From Ilex aquifolium (Eukaryota; Streptophyta; Magnoliopsida; Aquifoliales; Aquifoliaceae), in contig OX637391.1 of the NCBI GenBank assembly GCA_951799425.1, forward strand, positions 17,078,051 through 17,142,050: 64,000 bases of DNA, written 5' to 3'. Under the pieces are notes generated by a model. It was not told the origin of the DNA, searched no databases, and saw nothing but the letters and a program-made list of their open reading frames with translations. Every line of letters starts with the position of its first letter. Positions within the stretch are counted from its first letter, which is position 1. Below are positions 1-11,583 of this stretch, in pieces. Position numbers and translations under genes: made by a program.

Positions 1-715
1 TCAAGTGCCATGAACTTTAGGAAATGACCATTTTTGCAGTATGAATAATTTGCATTAGAACTCATAGCCTAGGCGAATATATCCAGTGATTTCCTTTACA
101 TTAATTATAGTTGTTAGAACTCATTTGTCCTTAATTTTGCTTCGAGACATGACCCCCTAACAGTGATATTGTTTTTGAAACAGGGGTAGCTAGAGGAAGT
201 TGGTGGCAGCATATAGATGCCCATGTAAATCTCGTGGGGCTTTATCTGGCTGGACGTACAGGACCTGTTCTAGATTTCATTCTGCATTTGGATGGGATAG
301 TGGAAGGCAGGGCCTATTGTAAAATCATCTCTTCTGTCTCTTATAACAGGTTTCATAGATTCTTGATTCTATTTGTGCTTTTTTCCCCTTCTTTTTCCTT
401 TCCAGCAAATGCTATAATTAGTTGGGTTAAGAAATTAATAGAAGAATTATCATATAATTTCAAGCTATTACTTTGTTTACTCATCTTTTCATGGCATTCA
501 AATGGATTAGTGAAGTTAAAGAGCATCGCAAGGCTTGTTAAGACTACTTAAACCAGCTCTGAATTGTTTTCGATATTTTGCAGTCAACCAAGGCAAGGGA
601 GAGGCTTGAAATGCATTGATTGCTTGCTTGCTACTTCATCATAAAATTGCTGAAAAGTTATTCAAAAATTATGTTGCATTTGATATAGTTGTGAATCAAT
701 CAAACTTATTCTATA
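1..715 (+). repeat. 3' flank of an NLR unit whose gene lies left of the window (copy 0)
   Basis: This stretch matches the region downstream of NLR1 at about 16571-17200. Shared parts include the opening 'agtgccatgaactttagg', the 'tttatctggctgg' block near 240, the 'tttccagcaaa' block near 400 and 'gatattttgcag' followed by 'caaccaaggcaaggg' near 575-600. In the intact units these blocks lie 1.5-2 kb after the NLR stop codon. The simplest reading is that another NLR copy, or its remnant, ends just outside the left edge. No protein-coding gene is supported here. Confidence 0.75.
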
Positions 716-1060
716 AGTATGTCCACTTCTATCCATTTTAATTAATTTATGGCTGTGCGCGAAAGGGAAATAAGCACTTGCCTAAACAGTTGGTGCAAGA
801 CAGAGATAACAAGAATTTGAATTATAGTTATGCAAAGACAAGTGCTAAAGAGTAAATATATTAGACAAAGTTGAGTTGGCAGTTTTTTTTTTTCAACTCG
901 TTCAGAAAGAACAATAACATAAAAGTATTGTAATCCAAAAAACTTAAAAGCATTCCTGCATAAATAATTCCTCTTGTAAAGCCTACGAAATGATTTCTCT
1001 AATTTACAAAAAAAATGACTTGAATTACAAGGCCCGGCGTTACTGTCTTCCCAAACTTAA

Positions 1061-1098
1061 GTTCTCTCTCTCTCTGTCTCTCACACACACACACATAT
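1061..1098. repeat. CT/CA microsatellite at the broken end of the copia element
   Basis: A (CT)n run passes into a (CA)n run. It sits exactly where the copia reverse transcriptase frame is lost, so it marks the truncation point of that element. Confidence 0.85.
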
Positions 1099-1733
1099 GA
1101 ATATGGTGATAGACTGCCCAGAAGATCTCACAAACAGAGAGGAATCTGCCGGTGAAGCTGTGAATTGAAATGTTAGAAAGGTAAACCTCTCAAACCAGGC
1201 CCTAGGTGCCTGTTTCAAACCATAAATGGATTTGTGCAGCTTACAGATACTGAGGACAGGAAGGATCAACAAAACCAAGTGGTTGAACTATGTAAACTGT
1301 CTCATGAAAGATTGCCATGAAGAAAAGCATTTTCTACATCTAATTGCTGTAACCTCCATCCAAAATGAACTGCAAGGGATAAAACAACTTTGACAGTGGC
1401 CTGTCTTACTACTGGGCTAAAGGTCTCATGGTAATCAACTCCAGCTTCTTGATGAAAGCTTTTGGCTACTAGCCTAGCTTTATAGCTAGCAACTGATCCA
1501 TCTGGATTTTGCTTAATCTTATAAACCCACTTTGAGCCAATAACATTCTGAGATGCTGAGGGTGGAAGAAGAGTCCAAGTACCTTGATTCTGAAGAGTAG
1601 TAAACTCATCTGCCATAGCTTGTCTCCATTCAGAAAATTTGGAAGCAGAGGAAAAAGATGTAGGTTCTAAGGAGGAAGCTTGAGCAAGATAAGATTTTTT
1701 CTTGACTATGCTTGATTTGGCTCTAGTCTGCAT
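1097..1733 (-). pseudogene. pol: Copia reverse transcriptase N-terminal part (truncated)
   Basis: The frame shows the copia RT hallmarks [42 protein letters not shown] and [10 protein letters not shown]. After a stop near 1302 it continues as [11 protein letters not shown] and DSSLF. The reading then runs into the (TG)n repeat just where the YVDD active-site box should come. The polymerase is therefore without its catalytic aspartates. LVAKG, usual in the family, is LVAKS here. Confidence 0.9.
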
Positions 1734-2006
1734 AGAATGAGTATTGAGAACTGCAGGAGAAGAACTAGAGATAGGAGGAACAGAGATAGGTAAGGGACTT
1801 TGCTCTGGAGAAGAAGCAGGAGCATTAGGAGAAGAAGAAATAGGTGCAGGGGATAAAGTTGTGGGTTGAGAAGATGAAGCAGATATTAAGCTGTCAAGAA
1901 TAAATGGAGGACAGTAAGAAGTAGTAGTGTTTGAAGGAGAACAAACTGGAGGAGGTCCAAGAATAGAAGATGAAGTGGAAGTAGGTAAAGAAGTCCATTC
2001 AACAGG

Positions 2007-3330
2007 TTAAGTGGGACAATAGGAAAATTTGGACTTAATAGAAGCAAATGGAAAAATCTGCTCATCAAACAAAACATTTCTGGAAATGTAAAACCTGTTA
2101 TTGTGAGGATCATAACAAAGATAGCCTTTGTATTTAGTTGGATATCCCAAAAACACACACTGAACAGTCATAGGCTGTAGTTTATTTTGCTGGTAAGGTT
2201 TTAACAAAGGATAGCATGCACTCCCAAAGATTTTAAGGTCAGAATAACTGGTAAGGTGACTATAGAGTAGCTCAAAAGGTGAATGTCCAGAAGTAACAGA
2301 ACTAGGCATTCGATTAATAAGATTAGTGGCAGCTGCAAAGGCATTATACCAGAAAATAGATGGTAACGAGGCTCTTGTTAACAGTGTTAAAGCTGTTTCA
2401 ACAATGTGTCTATGTTTTGCTTCCTCTCAGCAATGCCATTTTGCTGAGGGGTATGCGGACATGAGTTTCTGTGATGAATACCACTGGTAGACAGAAACTG
2501 CCTCAGCTTGTTACTGCTATATTCACCCCCTCCATCTGATTGAAATGACTGAATTTTAGAAGAAAAAGTGTTTTCAAGCTGAGCTTTGAAAGAACAAAAA
2601 ATAGAATTTACCTCAGATTTATGTACCATAGGAAAATCCAAGTAAAACGAGTATTATCATCAATAAAGGAGACATAGAATCTGAAACCATTAATAGAAGT
2701 CTGAGGTGCAGGTCCCCACACATCGCTGTGAACTAGTTGCAGGGGTTTAAAAGAAATTGACTTAGAAATAGGAAAAGGCAACCTAGTCATCTTGCCATAC
2801 AAACAATACTTGCACATACAAGAGCTAGTAGAACTTGGGAAACTAGTATGAGTAAAAGTAGAAAGCATTTGTTGAAGAACAGAATTTAAAGGATGTCCAA
2901 GTCTGTCATGCCAAACTTGGCATTTGACTCTGGTTCCCAGATAAGCCACTGGAGATGAAGTGGAAGAGGAAACAGAATGAATTGGGTACAGACCATTGCT
3001 ACTCTGGCCTTTGTACAGAATTTTTCTTGGTAAGGTTGTCCTGAATAGCAAAGGATTCAGAACCAAAAATGGAAACAATTGCTATCAGTACAAAATTGTT
3101 TAACTGATAACAAATTTGTAGCAATAGAAGGGACACACAAAACATTCGATAATTTGAAACAATGAGAAGAAGTTTTGAGAGAAGAATGACCTGTATGGGA
3201 GATGGAAAGATCTTGACCATTGCCAATTGAAACTCTGTCATCACCATAATATGGAGACTGAATAGTCAAATTGTCAAGATCTGCAATTATGTGATGACTA
3301 GCACCTGTATCAGTAAGCTAGTGATTAGGA
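2007..3330 (-). pseudogene. pol: Copia protease and integrase (broken)
   Basis: The aspartic protease motif DTGASHHI lies near 3285-3320, with an in-frame TAG just before it. Downstream is the integrase: an HHCC zinc region with HDRLGHP and CKYCLYGK, then catalytic-core landmarks LVHSDVWGP (first Asp) and SDGGGEYSSNKL with PQQNGIAER (second Asp and Glu). A frameshift near 2610-2640 separates the first Asp from the rest of the core, and a further shift occurs near 3000-3080. Integrase would insert the cDNA copy, but this one cannot be made as a single protein. Confidence 0.85.
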
Positions 3331-3404
3331 GGAGGAGAGTTAACAGAGGCTGCCATGGCAGCAAGTTGAGATGGAGGATTACTCCCGAGTGGCATAGTTC
3401 ATGC

Positions 3405-4385
3405 GATGATAGCAATCAATGGCACTATGGCCTCTTTCATTGCAGATCTGACATTGCAAAGGAGCTGAGTTTGACTGTGATCTAGAGTTTGAATGATCGC
3501 TGTTGTAGGAATTAGAATGAGAGTGAGAGTTCTGAGAGTGTCTGCCTGAATTATTGGATCTTCCACCAGCTCGATTGTTGTATATGACTGACCCCTTCCT
3601 CTGCCTTGATTATAAGTATTTCTGCCTCTATTGCCTTGCTGTTTCACTGGTTAACTGAACATAGCAGTTGGTGAGAAAATATTTTGATTCATCTTTGTCA
3701 TAGAATCAATAGATTGTTCCTCAGCTTTGAGGAGGACATGTAGATCTTCAAGAGTCACAGCTTGTGCTCTGGTTTGAATAGCAGTTCTAAAAGCATGATA
3801 CTCAAGTGGAAGACCATTAAGTGTGTAAATTAGATTGTCTTTATTATCAATTATCACAGAAACTGCAGCTAACTTGTCTCTTGCCTCCTTGATTTTCTGA
3901 ATGTAGGAGTCTATACTGTCAGAACCTTTGGTTATAATTTGGAGATTGGTCTTCAACTGTAGAATATTTGATTGAGAAATAGATGAAAACGTTCTTTCTA
4001 GAGCAAGCCCCACTTCTCGTGAAGTTGAATAACCAACTACTTCAGAAATTGCAGATTGTGACAAAGTAGCAGTAGTCAGTGTCATTAATAATGCCTGAAC
4101 TTGAGTAATCCAGTGAGTGTGATCTGGATTAATCTCAGATGTATCAGTACCAGAAGCATCTTTAACAAAGAGATCTGGACAAATAGAAGATCCATCTACA
4201 AATCCTAGAAGCGAATGTGCACGAAGCAGAGCAGAAATCTGAAACTTCCAAGGCACATAGTTGTTTGCATCTAATTGCAAAGAAATCAAGTTACATATGT
4301 TGGATAGGAGATTGAAGTGTAGAATTTTTATGGCTAACTCAAGAAGAAGAAGAGTTAGAAGGTGAGGTAGAAGAAGATACAACAC
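3405..4385 (-). pseudogene. gag: Copia gag with zinc knuckle (broken)
   Basis: The capsid part reads from about 4385 down to 3651. It contains typical copia gag text such as LDANNYVPWKFQI and later LEDLHVLLKAEEQ. The nucleocapsid zinc knuckle C-x2-C-x4-H-x4-C (CQICNERGHSAIDC) is at about 3405-3460. It is reached only through a stop near 3650 and a frame change. Gag would package element RNA in cytoplasmic particles. The frame breaks show it is no longer functional. Confidence 0.85.
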
Positions 4386-4417
4386 TAGAGCAAGGTTTTA
4401 ATGGAGACGCTAGTCTT

Positions 4418-4435
4418 TTGATGGCTCTGATACCA
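4418..4435 (-). other. Copia primer-binding site
   Basis: The - strand reads TGGTATCAGAGCCATCAA directly after the LTR. TGGTATCAGAGC is the standard complement to the 3' end of initiator tRNA-Met used by plant copia elements. It fixes both the orientation and the inner LTR boundary. Confidence 0.9.
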
Positions 4436-4779
4436 TGAACAGAAACAAGGAGGAAGAAGATGAAGATCTCATTAATTCTTTTTCAAGAAATTATTACAGG
4501 TGTATAAGCCTATTTATAATAAACTTAACCCAACTGACTGACTAACTGATCATGTGTAAAGGCTACAACTGTCACTAACAAACTCAAAGAATTTGGTGAG
4601 GTAAGCAGGAACTGATAGTATGCTACTGCTTCCACTGAGCTCATCTATGTGGATACCTTGAACTGCTTGAAGTGAAATGCTTTGCTACTACTGAGCTGCA
4701 CAGCTGAGGCAGTGCAGCTACTGATGCTGAGCTGCTGGAAGTCTGAGATGCTGAGTTATTAATTCTGGCTTCAATAACA
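4436..4779 (-). repeat. 5' LTR of the copia element
   Basis: On the - strand this 344-bp block begins TGTTATTGAAGCC and ends CTTGTTTCTGTTCA, giving the usual TG...CA ends. It lies immediately upstream of the primer-binding site. No partner LTR remains for comparison. Confidence 0.75.
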
Positions 4780-7298
4780 AACCAACCTTTAGCTTTTTTA
4801 CAATGACCCTACATCCCCCTCATATGGACAACTTCTAAAAGATGCACTTTATTTGTCGTTCACATGGATAATGATAAACAACAACATTAATAATAAATAA
4901 ATGAATATATCCAAAAATGCACTTTTACACAATTAAAGCTTGGTTTGTGTTGGTTTGCATTCTAAGTCCATTTAATACCAGATTTAGATTGTTGAAATAG
5001 GTGGAAAATGTTATTGGTGATGGGTAGTTGAGTTTGAAAGGAGGCATAATGAATAAAAATGAAATAGAGGGGTTCCTTTAGACGCATACTAAGGGATCGA
5101 TAAAATGCCTAAGAGATGAAAAGGAGGTCAGTCCACCAATTGGTCGACCTGTAGATGTTCTGCTCAACATGTTTTGTCGACTTTCTACCCGATAGGCCCA
5201 GTCGTTGGTCGATTGTTTTATTTTTTGTATTTGTATACTTGGATATATTATCATGCCATACCTTGCTTTTAATATTTTTTTCAACAGATGGTGGTTGTTG
5301 CATTTATAGCTAGGAAGTGGGTTTCTTGTGGCTTCTTTTTTTCACCTGGTCCAGATTTGTATAACGGTGGGACAGACAAGTGTTGGCATAGATCTTGTAA
5401 CGATTGCTTATGATTTTGGTGGAAATGTAGTGTTCTTATGTTTGTTGCATTTGTTTGTCTGGATGTGAGATGTTGTATTGAGGTTTCAATTTTGTTTTAA
5501 ATGAAGTTTTTAATCTTGTCTTGTTCGAGTTCTACTGCTGATTTATGTGCTTATGAAGTTTCCTAGGAAAAAAAATACTTGCTTTGTTGTCTAATCGTAT
5601 TATTTTTCTTGTTTGTGTGAAGATATGCGTAAATGAAAGGTGAACTAGGGACGCCATAATAATTCGTATCAAGAAGTTCGATCTTGGTCTATATAACATA
5701 ATCACGGCAGAGGAAGAAAAACACATATTGACCTCCAAGGATAAAATTGTTATGGACTTCCTTGACTTGTTGGGGAGAGAGTAGATGTTATTCATTTAAT
5801 CATGTGTTTTTTTTTTCAAAAAATATATATTAAGATTTTTTAATTATTTATTTATACTTTTGACGGTTTCGAAGGTATTGTTGTAATGATGATACTAGAA
5901 TTTGAGTATTTAGGAAAATTATAATTTTTTTGTATTCATCGATTTTATTTTTGGATGAGAATTATGGTTACAACAAATTATGTACAGGTAATATGTATGA
6001 ATGAAAAGGGAATAGTTATGAATATACATTAAAGAAATATATTTAAGGGGATTATTTGCATTGGGAAATCGTTGAAGCAAACGATGAATATTTAAAATGG
6101 TAAAATTTATAAAGAAGATTATTTTATGACTATTTGCATCAATAACCTATTGATGCAAAAATCAATTATTTGCATCGGCATTTTGTTGGTGCAAATTTTT
6201 TATTTGCATCCCTTTGTCGACTCAAATAGTATGATTATCGACGCAAAAAATGTTATTATTTGCAGCAAGCAGATTATTTGCGTTGGTAAAATGTCAATTC
6301 AAATTAGTTTTTTTTGTAGTTAAGGTTCTCCTTTATGAACAAAGTAAAAGTCAAAGAAACCCTCGCAAACATACAACTTAAGGGAAGGGTCAAAAGTAAG
6401 GTTTCCTAGAACTGGGTGCGAATGAAAATCTTATGGTTCGCTTAGTCATGGGCCAATTGTTCGATTTAGCGAAAAATCTATGAGAGAAAGGGATGTTTTC
6501 TGAGTGGAAAAGAGAAAAATCGTTGGTGACAAAGAGAGTGAGGAAGTAGAAAGCAAAGAAGTGAAGTTAAATGAATAGCACAGCCACCAATGCCTTAAAT
6601 AGGTATTTGGAAAACAATGGTCACAGCTGTTCATTTACTTGGGTTATTGATTAGACCCGATTAAATGAGGGGTATTGTTTAGATCCAAAATATAAAATCT
6701 CAAAAATTTTCAGTCTATTAACACTTGGGTCCCCAGATCTGCTGAGGAAGGCTCTCTTCTAGCCATCTGCCATGCTTCAAGTAGTTAATAAAATCATGTC
6801 TCCAATGTTCAATAGATATATCTTGTCACGTGATAGAATCAAAAAGAGATGGGAGTTGATCAGTTACAACTACATTTGAAAAGAGAGGAGTAACCAACTG
6901 AGTTATCATTAGGTAACCGTCAATAGAAACAAAACTGTCGAAGAAGATGATTATAAAAAGACATTCAATGAAGGAAGAAAAGAACAATTCAACCCCCGAT
7001 CAGGCCATCATTAGGAGTAATTTTTAGATTAATTTTAGGAAAAATTAGTGTTATAATCAAGGTAGTTCATTTAATCTTTTGTAACCGAAGTCCTTCCATT
7101 GAATTAATAAAATAGTTTCATTTTATTAATTCTCTGTGTTTTTTTTTTTGCTAGATATTAATTCTCTGTTTTAATTTCTTATTTATTCAATAAAAAATCC
7201 ATTATTTTTATTTAAGAAAGTTCTTAAATAAAGTATTGAACCCCAATAATCGCCTAAAAATTAGTTATTGATCGGGAGATTTCTGTCCAAATTTAGAC
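4780..7298. other. Intergenic, AT-rich, no gene supported
   Basis: I see no conserved gene. One short + strand frame near 5670-5783 reads like an exon, with a KFDLGLYNII...FDLL-type composition ending at a stop, but I do not recognise it and it has no convincing splice sites. The only recognisable structure is the CACTA-like terminus near 6120-6322. Confidence 0.5.
6120..6322. mobile_element. Possible CACTA-type transposon terminus
   Basis: About seven copies of an 'atttgca(t/g)c(g)' motif occur in both orientations within 200 bp, for example TTGCATCGGCATTTTGTTGG and GACGCAAA. The block ends in 'ttttttttgtagt'. Dense subterminal TTTGCATCG-like repeats next to a TTTTTTGTAGT(G) end are the usual layout of En/Spm (CACTA) elements. 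The last base is T rather than G, and I could not find the partner end, so this is a remnant at best. Confidence 0.4.
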
Positions 7299-7301
7299 TA
7301 A

Positions 7302-8028
7302 TGCTTCGTTTGGTAGGAGAGATGGAAAGTAAGAGGGATGTAAAATAAAAATGATACACTTTCTATCCTCTAATGAAGGAAAGTAGAAATGATACACTTT
7401 TCTTCTTTTGTGTTTCGTAAGATGGATGGAAAGTAGAAATGATTAATTTTTTTATGTTTGATATTGATGAAAAAAAATAGAAAGATAGAAACAATATGCA
7501 TACAAAATTTACTATTTTATCCTTAGGTTTAGGTGTTTAATGTAAATAAGTAATTAGTTAAAAATTAAAAAAGTAAATAACATATTTTTATCCAACATGA
7601 GTACCATTTTTCTTCATTTTTCGCCCAATTTTGTAGGGATTAATTTTTGTGAGTTGGAAGAAAAATTCATCCATCCACTTTTTCATCATTCCTATTTTCT
7701 TTCCTTACTAAACATGATGTTTTATATATACACTCGAGTTGTACACACACTCCAATACATGTACAGTGTCATAACTTAGTATACATTGATTTTAGTCACG
7801 GGGTATCGCTAGTAGACAAATAAGATATATTTTAACGCAAATAATTAACTTTCTATCCACTTTCATTCCAATTTTGAAGAGATTGATTTTGATGAGTTAA
7901 AAAGAAATCTTATTCATCCACTTTTTTATCCTTCTTATTTTCCTTCCTTACCAAATATGATGTTTTATTTATCCGTTCATCATTCTAATTTTTCATCCTT
8001 TCATTTTTCTATCGTATTAAACGAAGTA
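7302..8028. mobile_element. MITE with TAA target-site duplication (PIF/Harbinger-like)
   Basis: The left end TGCTTCGTTTGGTA and the reverse complement of the right end TACTTCGTTTAATA form short terminal inverted repeats. Each end is flanked by TAA (7299-7301 and 8029-8031), the 3-bp duplication typical of Tourist/PIF-Harbinger elements. The right subterminal block occurs twice, at about 7605-7720 and 7855-7970. This suggests an internal duplication or a nested relative. No coding sequence is visible. Confidence 0.55.
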
Positions 8029-8031
8029 TAA

Positions 8032-9328
8032 AATATACTCATTATATTTTTATTAAATAAAAAAGTAGGATGTCAAAAAATAAATGTCCATACTATAGTT
8101 AAATTCCATCTCTAAACAAAGAAATTGGAAAAGACGCCCATCCACGTGAAGAAGCCAAGCCCACCACAAGAAGATGCTCCAGTTCTCGATCCGAAGGTAG
8201 GCGAAATATACCACCGGTTCAGTTTTAATGTACACGACGAATATGAACAAAATGCCCTTGGTCAAACTACTTGGAAAAGACGCCCATCCACGTGACAAAC
8301 CCACGTGAAGACACCCACCACCACCACCAAGATGTCCATGTGAAGGCAAAAGAACCCACATTAGAGTACACAAACACCAAATATTATTTGTGAATTTTAA
8401 TATTAAATGCACTCCAATATCAATCAAATGATTAAAATATATTATATTTTCAAATTATATTGAATAAACTTTATCCATACTCCCTATAATTATTCATATA
8501 TTTAATGACACCCGTTACATTTTTTAAAATTTTACAAACGCTCACCATCACAAGTTGTTTGTTAAAGGTGTTAACAGAGGATGTCATTTTACATAAATAC
8601 CCTTAAACATAGACGGAACTAGCTTAGCCCCCTGATTTTTTTTTCTTCCAAAAATTACCTATATAAAAATTCACAAATTTTTTATTATATTTGAATTTGC
8701 CTATCTCATATTATTTTTGTCATATTAATTGGCATAAATATCTAAATGACTATAAACATTTGGAAATACGTTGAACACATAATGGACATCTTCAAATAAA
8801 TTTTAGACATATTGAGATTATTTTATAATTTTCATCAAAAATTATGAAGTTATTTTAGTATTTAATAAAAGTTAGGATCATTATGAAATAAATTATAGGA
8901 TTATTTTATAAGTCTATAATAGAATTAAGAGTCACAACTTAAAATTATAAAATTATTTAGATTTAAAAAATTAATATAATTATATTTAGTTGACAAGATT
9001 ATTTTAATCAGACCAAAATGAGCTATTGATAGAGAAGGGAGAAAAAATGATTAGGAAGGGTGTGACTCTCAATTATTTTGTAATCCTCTAGCAACTATTC
9101 TATTCTCTAGGGTGATGCAACTGACTTTTATTTGAAGCACAGATAATCGGCAATAATACTATATTACTCTCTTGACACTTTTTGATTAATTTAAAAATTA
9201 TATTAATGAAGTCTACTCTAACATTAAGTTTTCAAACCTAGAAAGGAACAGTGGTATTGCTCAAAGAAATTGTTAAGACTACAAAAGACGTAATATATCT
9301 ATTGACCTATTTCCTTGTGACTTTGTCA
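8032..9328. other. Intergenic, mostly AT-rich; short unrecognised coding-like stretch at 8126-8290
   Basis: A + strand frame of about 55 codons at 8126-8290 (containing DPKVGEIYHRFSF and DEYEQNALGQ) looks less random than its surroundings, but I do not recognise it. The phrase 'ggaaaagacgcccatccacg' occurs at both its start (about 8127) and its end (about 8271), so the block may be a small direct-repeat-bounded insertion. The rest is AT-rich with no gene. Confidence 0.35.
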
Positions 9329-9337
9329 TTAATTTTA

Positions 9338-10012
9338 GGGTTAATCTCAAATTGCATTCCAAAAAATCGTTTAAATCTCAATTTACATCCTCAAAGATCA
9401 AACATCTCAATTTGCACCTTCAAAGATAAAAATTTGTACCAATGCGCACCCCAAGCTAACAGCAGTTAGTTTACCGTCTAAAACTAAATGAATAAATTAC
9501 ATCTAGACCCCTTCATGCTTGTCACTTAATCACCTAGACCCCTCACATTTAAAATATTACACCTACATCTCTTGAGAATCCAAATATGACTAAAAATATT
9601 CCTCCAATAGGGCATTCAAATAATTCTATTTAAGTGATGTATTGAATTAGATATAAAGAATATTATATAAATACTTGCATTATATTGAACATTTAAATGA
9701 CAAACTTGATTTTGAACTTTAGAGTGTAACGAACCCACAAAATAAATGGTAGTATGAAATTATAATTTTTTGTTAGAATGAAATCATATTTTTTTTAACG
9801 GTTATATTAACAGATATCAACCACAAGGGATTATGTGTTACACGTGTACAAACGTCAGGAGGTGTATGAGTAATATTCTAAATGTGAGAGGGGTCCAAAT
9901 GATTAAGTGATAACGGCTGTTAGTTTCAGGTGTGCATTGATACAAATTTCTATCTTTGAATGTGCAAATTGAGTTTTGAACGATCTTTCGGGGTGCAATT
10001 TGAGATTAACAC
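9338..10012. mobile_element. Non-autonomous Mutator-like element with long TIRs
   Basis: The two ends are long inverted repeats. Both start G(G/T)GTTAATCTCAAATTGCA and stay alignable to about 9580 on the left and back to about 9850 on the right. The left arm has one extra unit of about 29 bp and about 55 bp of sequence absent on the right. The flanks are TTAATTTTA (9329-9337) and TTACTTTTA (10013-10021), a 9-bp duplication with one mismatch, as expected for Mutator-like insertion. No coding capacity is seen. Confidence 0.7.
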
Positions 10013-10459
10013 TTACTTTTATTAGTTGCATTTATCGCCGTAGAGAGTATTTTGAGATATAACAAATGTGAAAACTCGATTGCATAACCTAATTTATGAT
10101 AAATAGGTAATTAATAATGTGAATTAATACAAAATAAAGATATTTTTAATGATATTGATAATTAAGTTTACATACAACACTTTTCAAAAATGTAAAAATG
10201 GTCGAACTACAAAGACTTTCGTTATTTCTTCTACAACTAGTCACATAGTTGCGTCTGGTGGGTAGAATACTTATAAGTTTTGTGAAGTAAAAGGTATTTT
10301 CGACATTTAGAAAGAATATTAAATCATGAATTTCACTTTTTAAGTTGTGAGACACGACTGTTAATGAAAGGGGTATAAGTGATTCAATAGTCAAAAAATG
10401 CAGTAAGGATGAAAAATAGAAGTGATTGAAAAATAAAGGGAATAGACTTTCCATCCATG

Positions 10460-11280
10460 AAGGATGAAATTATTCCTTCTCTCTGTTTTGTTTGGCAGGA
10501 GGGATAAAAATTTGAAGGAATAAATTTTTCATTGTTTGGTATTAAAAGAAAAATGAAAGGAAAGAAAATCAATAGAACTTTAATTTACCATAATACCCTC
10601 ACAATGAAAATAACCATTGTGCCATTTTTATATAAATATAATTTTTTTTAACTATATGAATCAATTATGTTAATCTTAAAAGATTCAAAATTCTTTTATT
10701 TTGTAAAAATAATAAAATGGATCTATATCCAAAAATAATACAGTAACAAATACAACAGTTAATTTATGTGATTCATATATTCATTTTTTAATAATATAAC
10801 GCTTTTGTTAAAATACTAAACATTTGGTTGACTTTGCTTGATCAAATTTTTAGTTATAACTGTAGCTATATCTCCTGGTGATCGACAAAGAATATGTGAA
10901 CTGGGAATGAAATACATCCAATAAGTAAAGGGTAAAAAGGTCAACTTAAAAAATTATTACTTTGCCTTCACTTTTTCCCTCCACTTTCCGCCCAAATTTG
11001 GGCTGAAAATATTTGGTGGGCTAGAAAAATAAAGATCCCCTCCTACTTTTCACTTACTAATACTTTTCTTAGTACCAAACAATAAAAATCTTTCCCTTCC
11101 CTTCCATTTTCCGTCCCTCACTTTCTTTCCACCCATTTTTCCACAATACCAAACACTATAAAAGATACATGATGTGTCATTGCATAATTCAAACAATTAA
11201 TTGATAGAGATCCCCTCTCACTTTCCACTCCCTCTCCCTCACTTTCCTTCCACCAATTTTTTCACCATACCAAACTCTAT
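10460..11280. repeat. Repeat region with inverted GTTTGGTA motifs upstream of NLR1
   Basis: 'tttgtttggcaggaggg' and 'attgtttggtatt' on the left face 'accaaacaata', 'ataccaaacactat' and 'ataccaaactctat' on the right. Purine-rich 'ggaaagtgaggga' tracts lie beside them in inverted orientation. The layout resembles degenerate MITEs of the kind seen at 7302-8028, but I could not fix ends or a target duplication. It forms the distal upstream region of NLR1. Confidence 0.45.
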
Positions 11281-11583
11281 GTAGTTCGGTGGAGCAGTGT
11301 AACGCGAGGACACCGTAGATTCCGCCAGATCGTGAAAAATATCCTTAAAAAAATACTGTGTGGGGCCCAACGTGCAATAAAAAAATAAAAATGATAGCTG
11401 TAGCCCGGTCATGCCTCGTGGCCAATGAATCGAGTGGTCCCTCTCAGTTGCCGCTGATATTCTATGAACTGATACAAACTTTTTTCCTCCCTGCTATTGC
11501 GAAAAGTGAGTGAAATTGGTTCAGCTTGCAATCCTGTCTGATCTGAACTTCCTGCTGAGTAGAATTCCAAAATCAAAGAGAGT

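Larger units (their letters stand above)
1097..4779 (-). mobile_element. Truncated Ty1/copia LTR retrotransposon
   Basis: Read on the - strand, the order is LTR, primer-binding site, gag with zinc knuckle, protease, integrase, reverse transcriptase. Integrase before reverse transcriptase is the copia order. The LTR is 4436-4779. The body stops inside the reverse transcriptase at a CT/CA microsatellite, just before the expected YVDD box, so the rest of RT, RNase H and the 3' LTR are missing. No matching second LTR was seen in 1-1080. The coding frame is broken by several stops and frameshifts. The element is dead, and with one LTR it cannot be dated by LTR divergence. Confidence 0.9.

Noticed and set aside
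5532-5795. 87-codon frame on the - strand and an exon-like frame on the + strand
   Set aside because: Neither has recognisable homology or supported splice sites, and both lie in AT-rich intergenic DNA.
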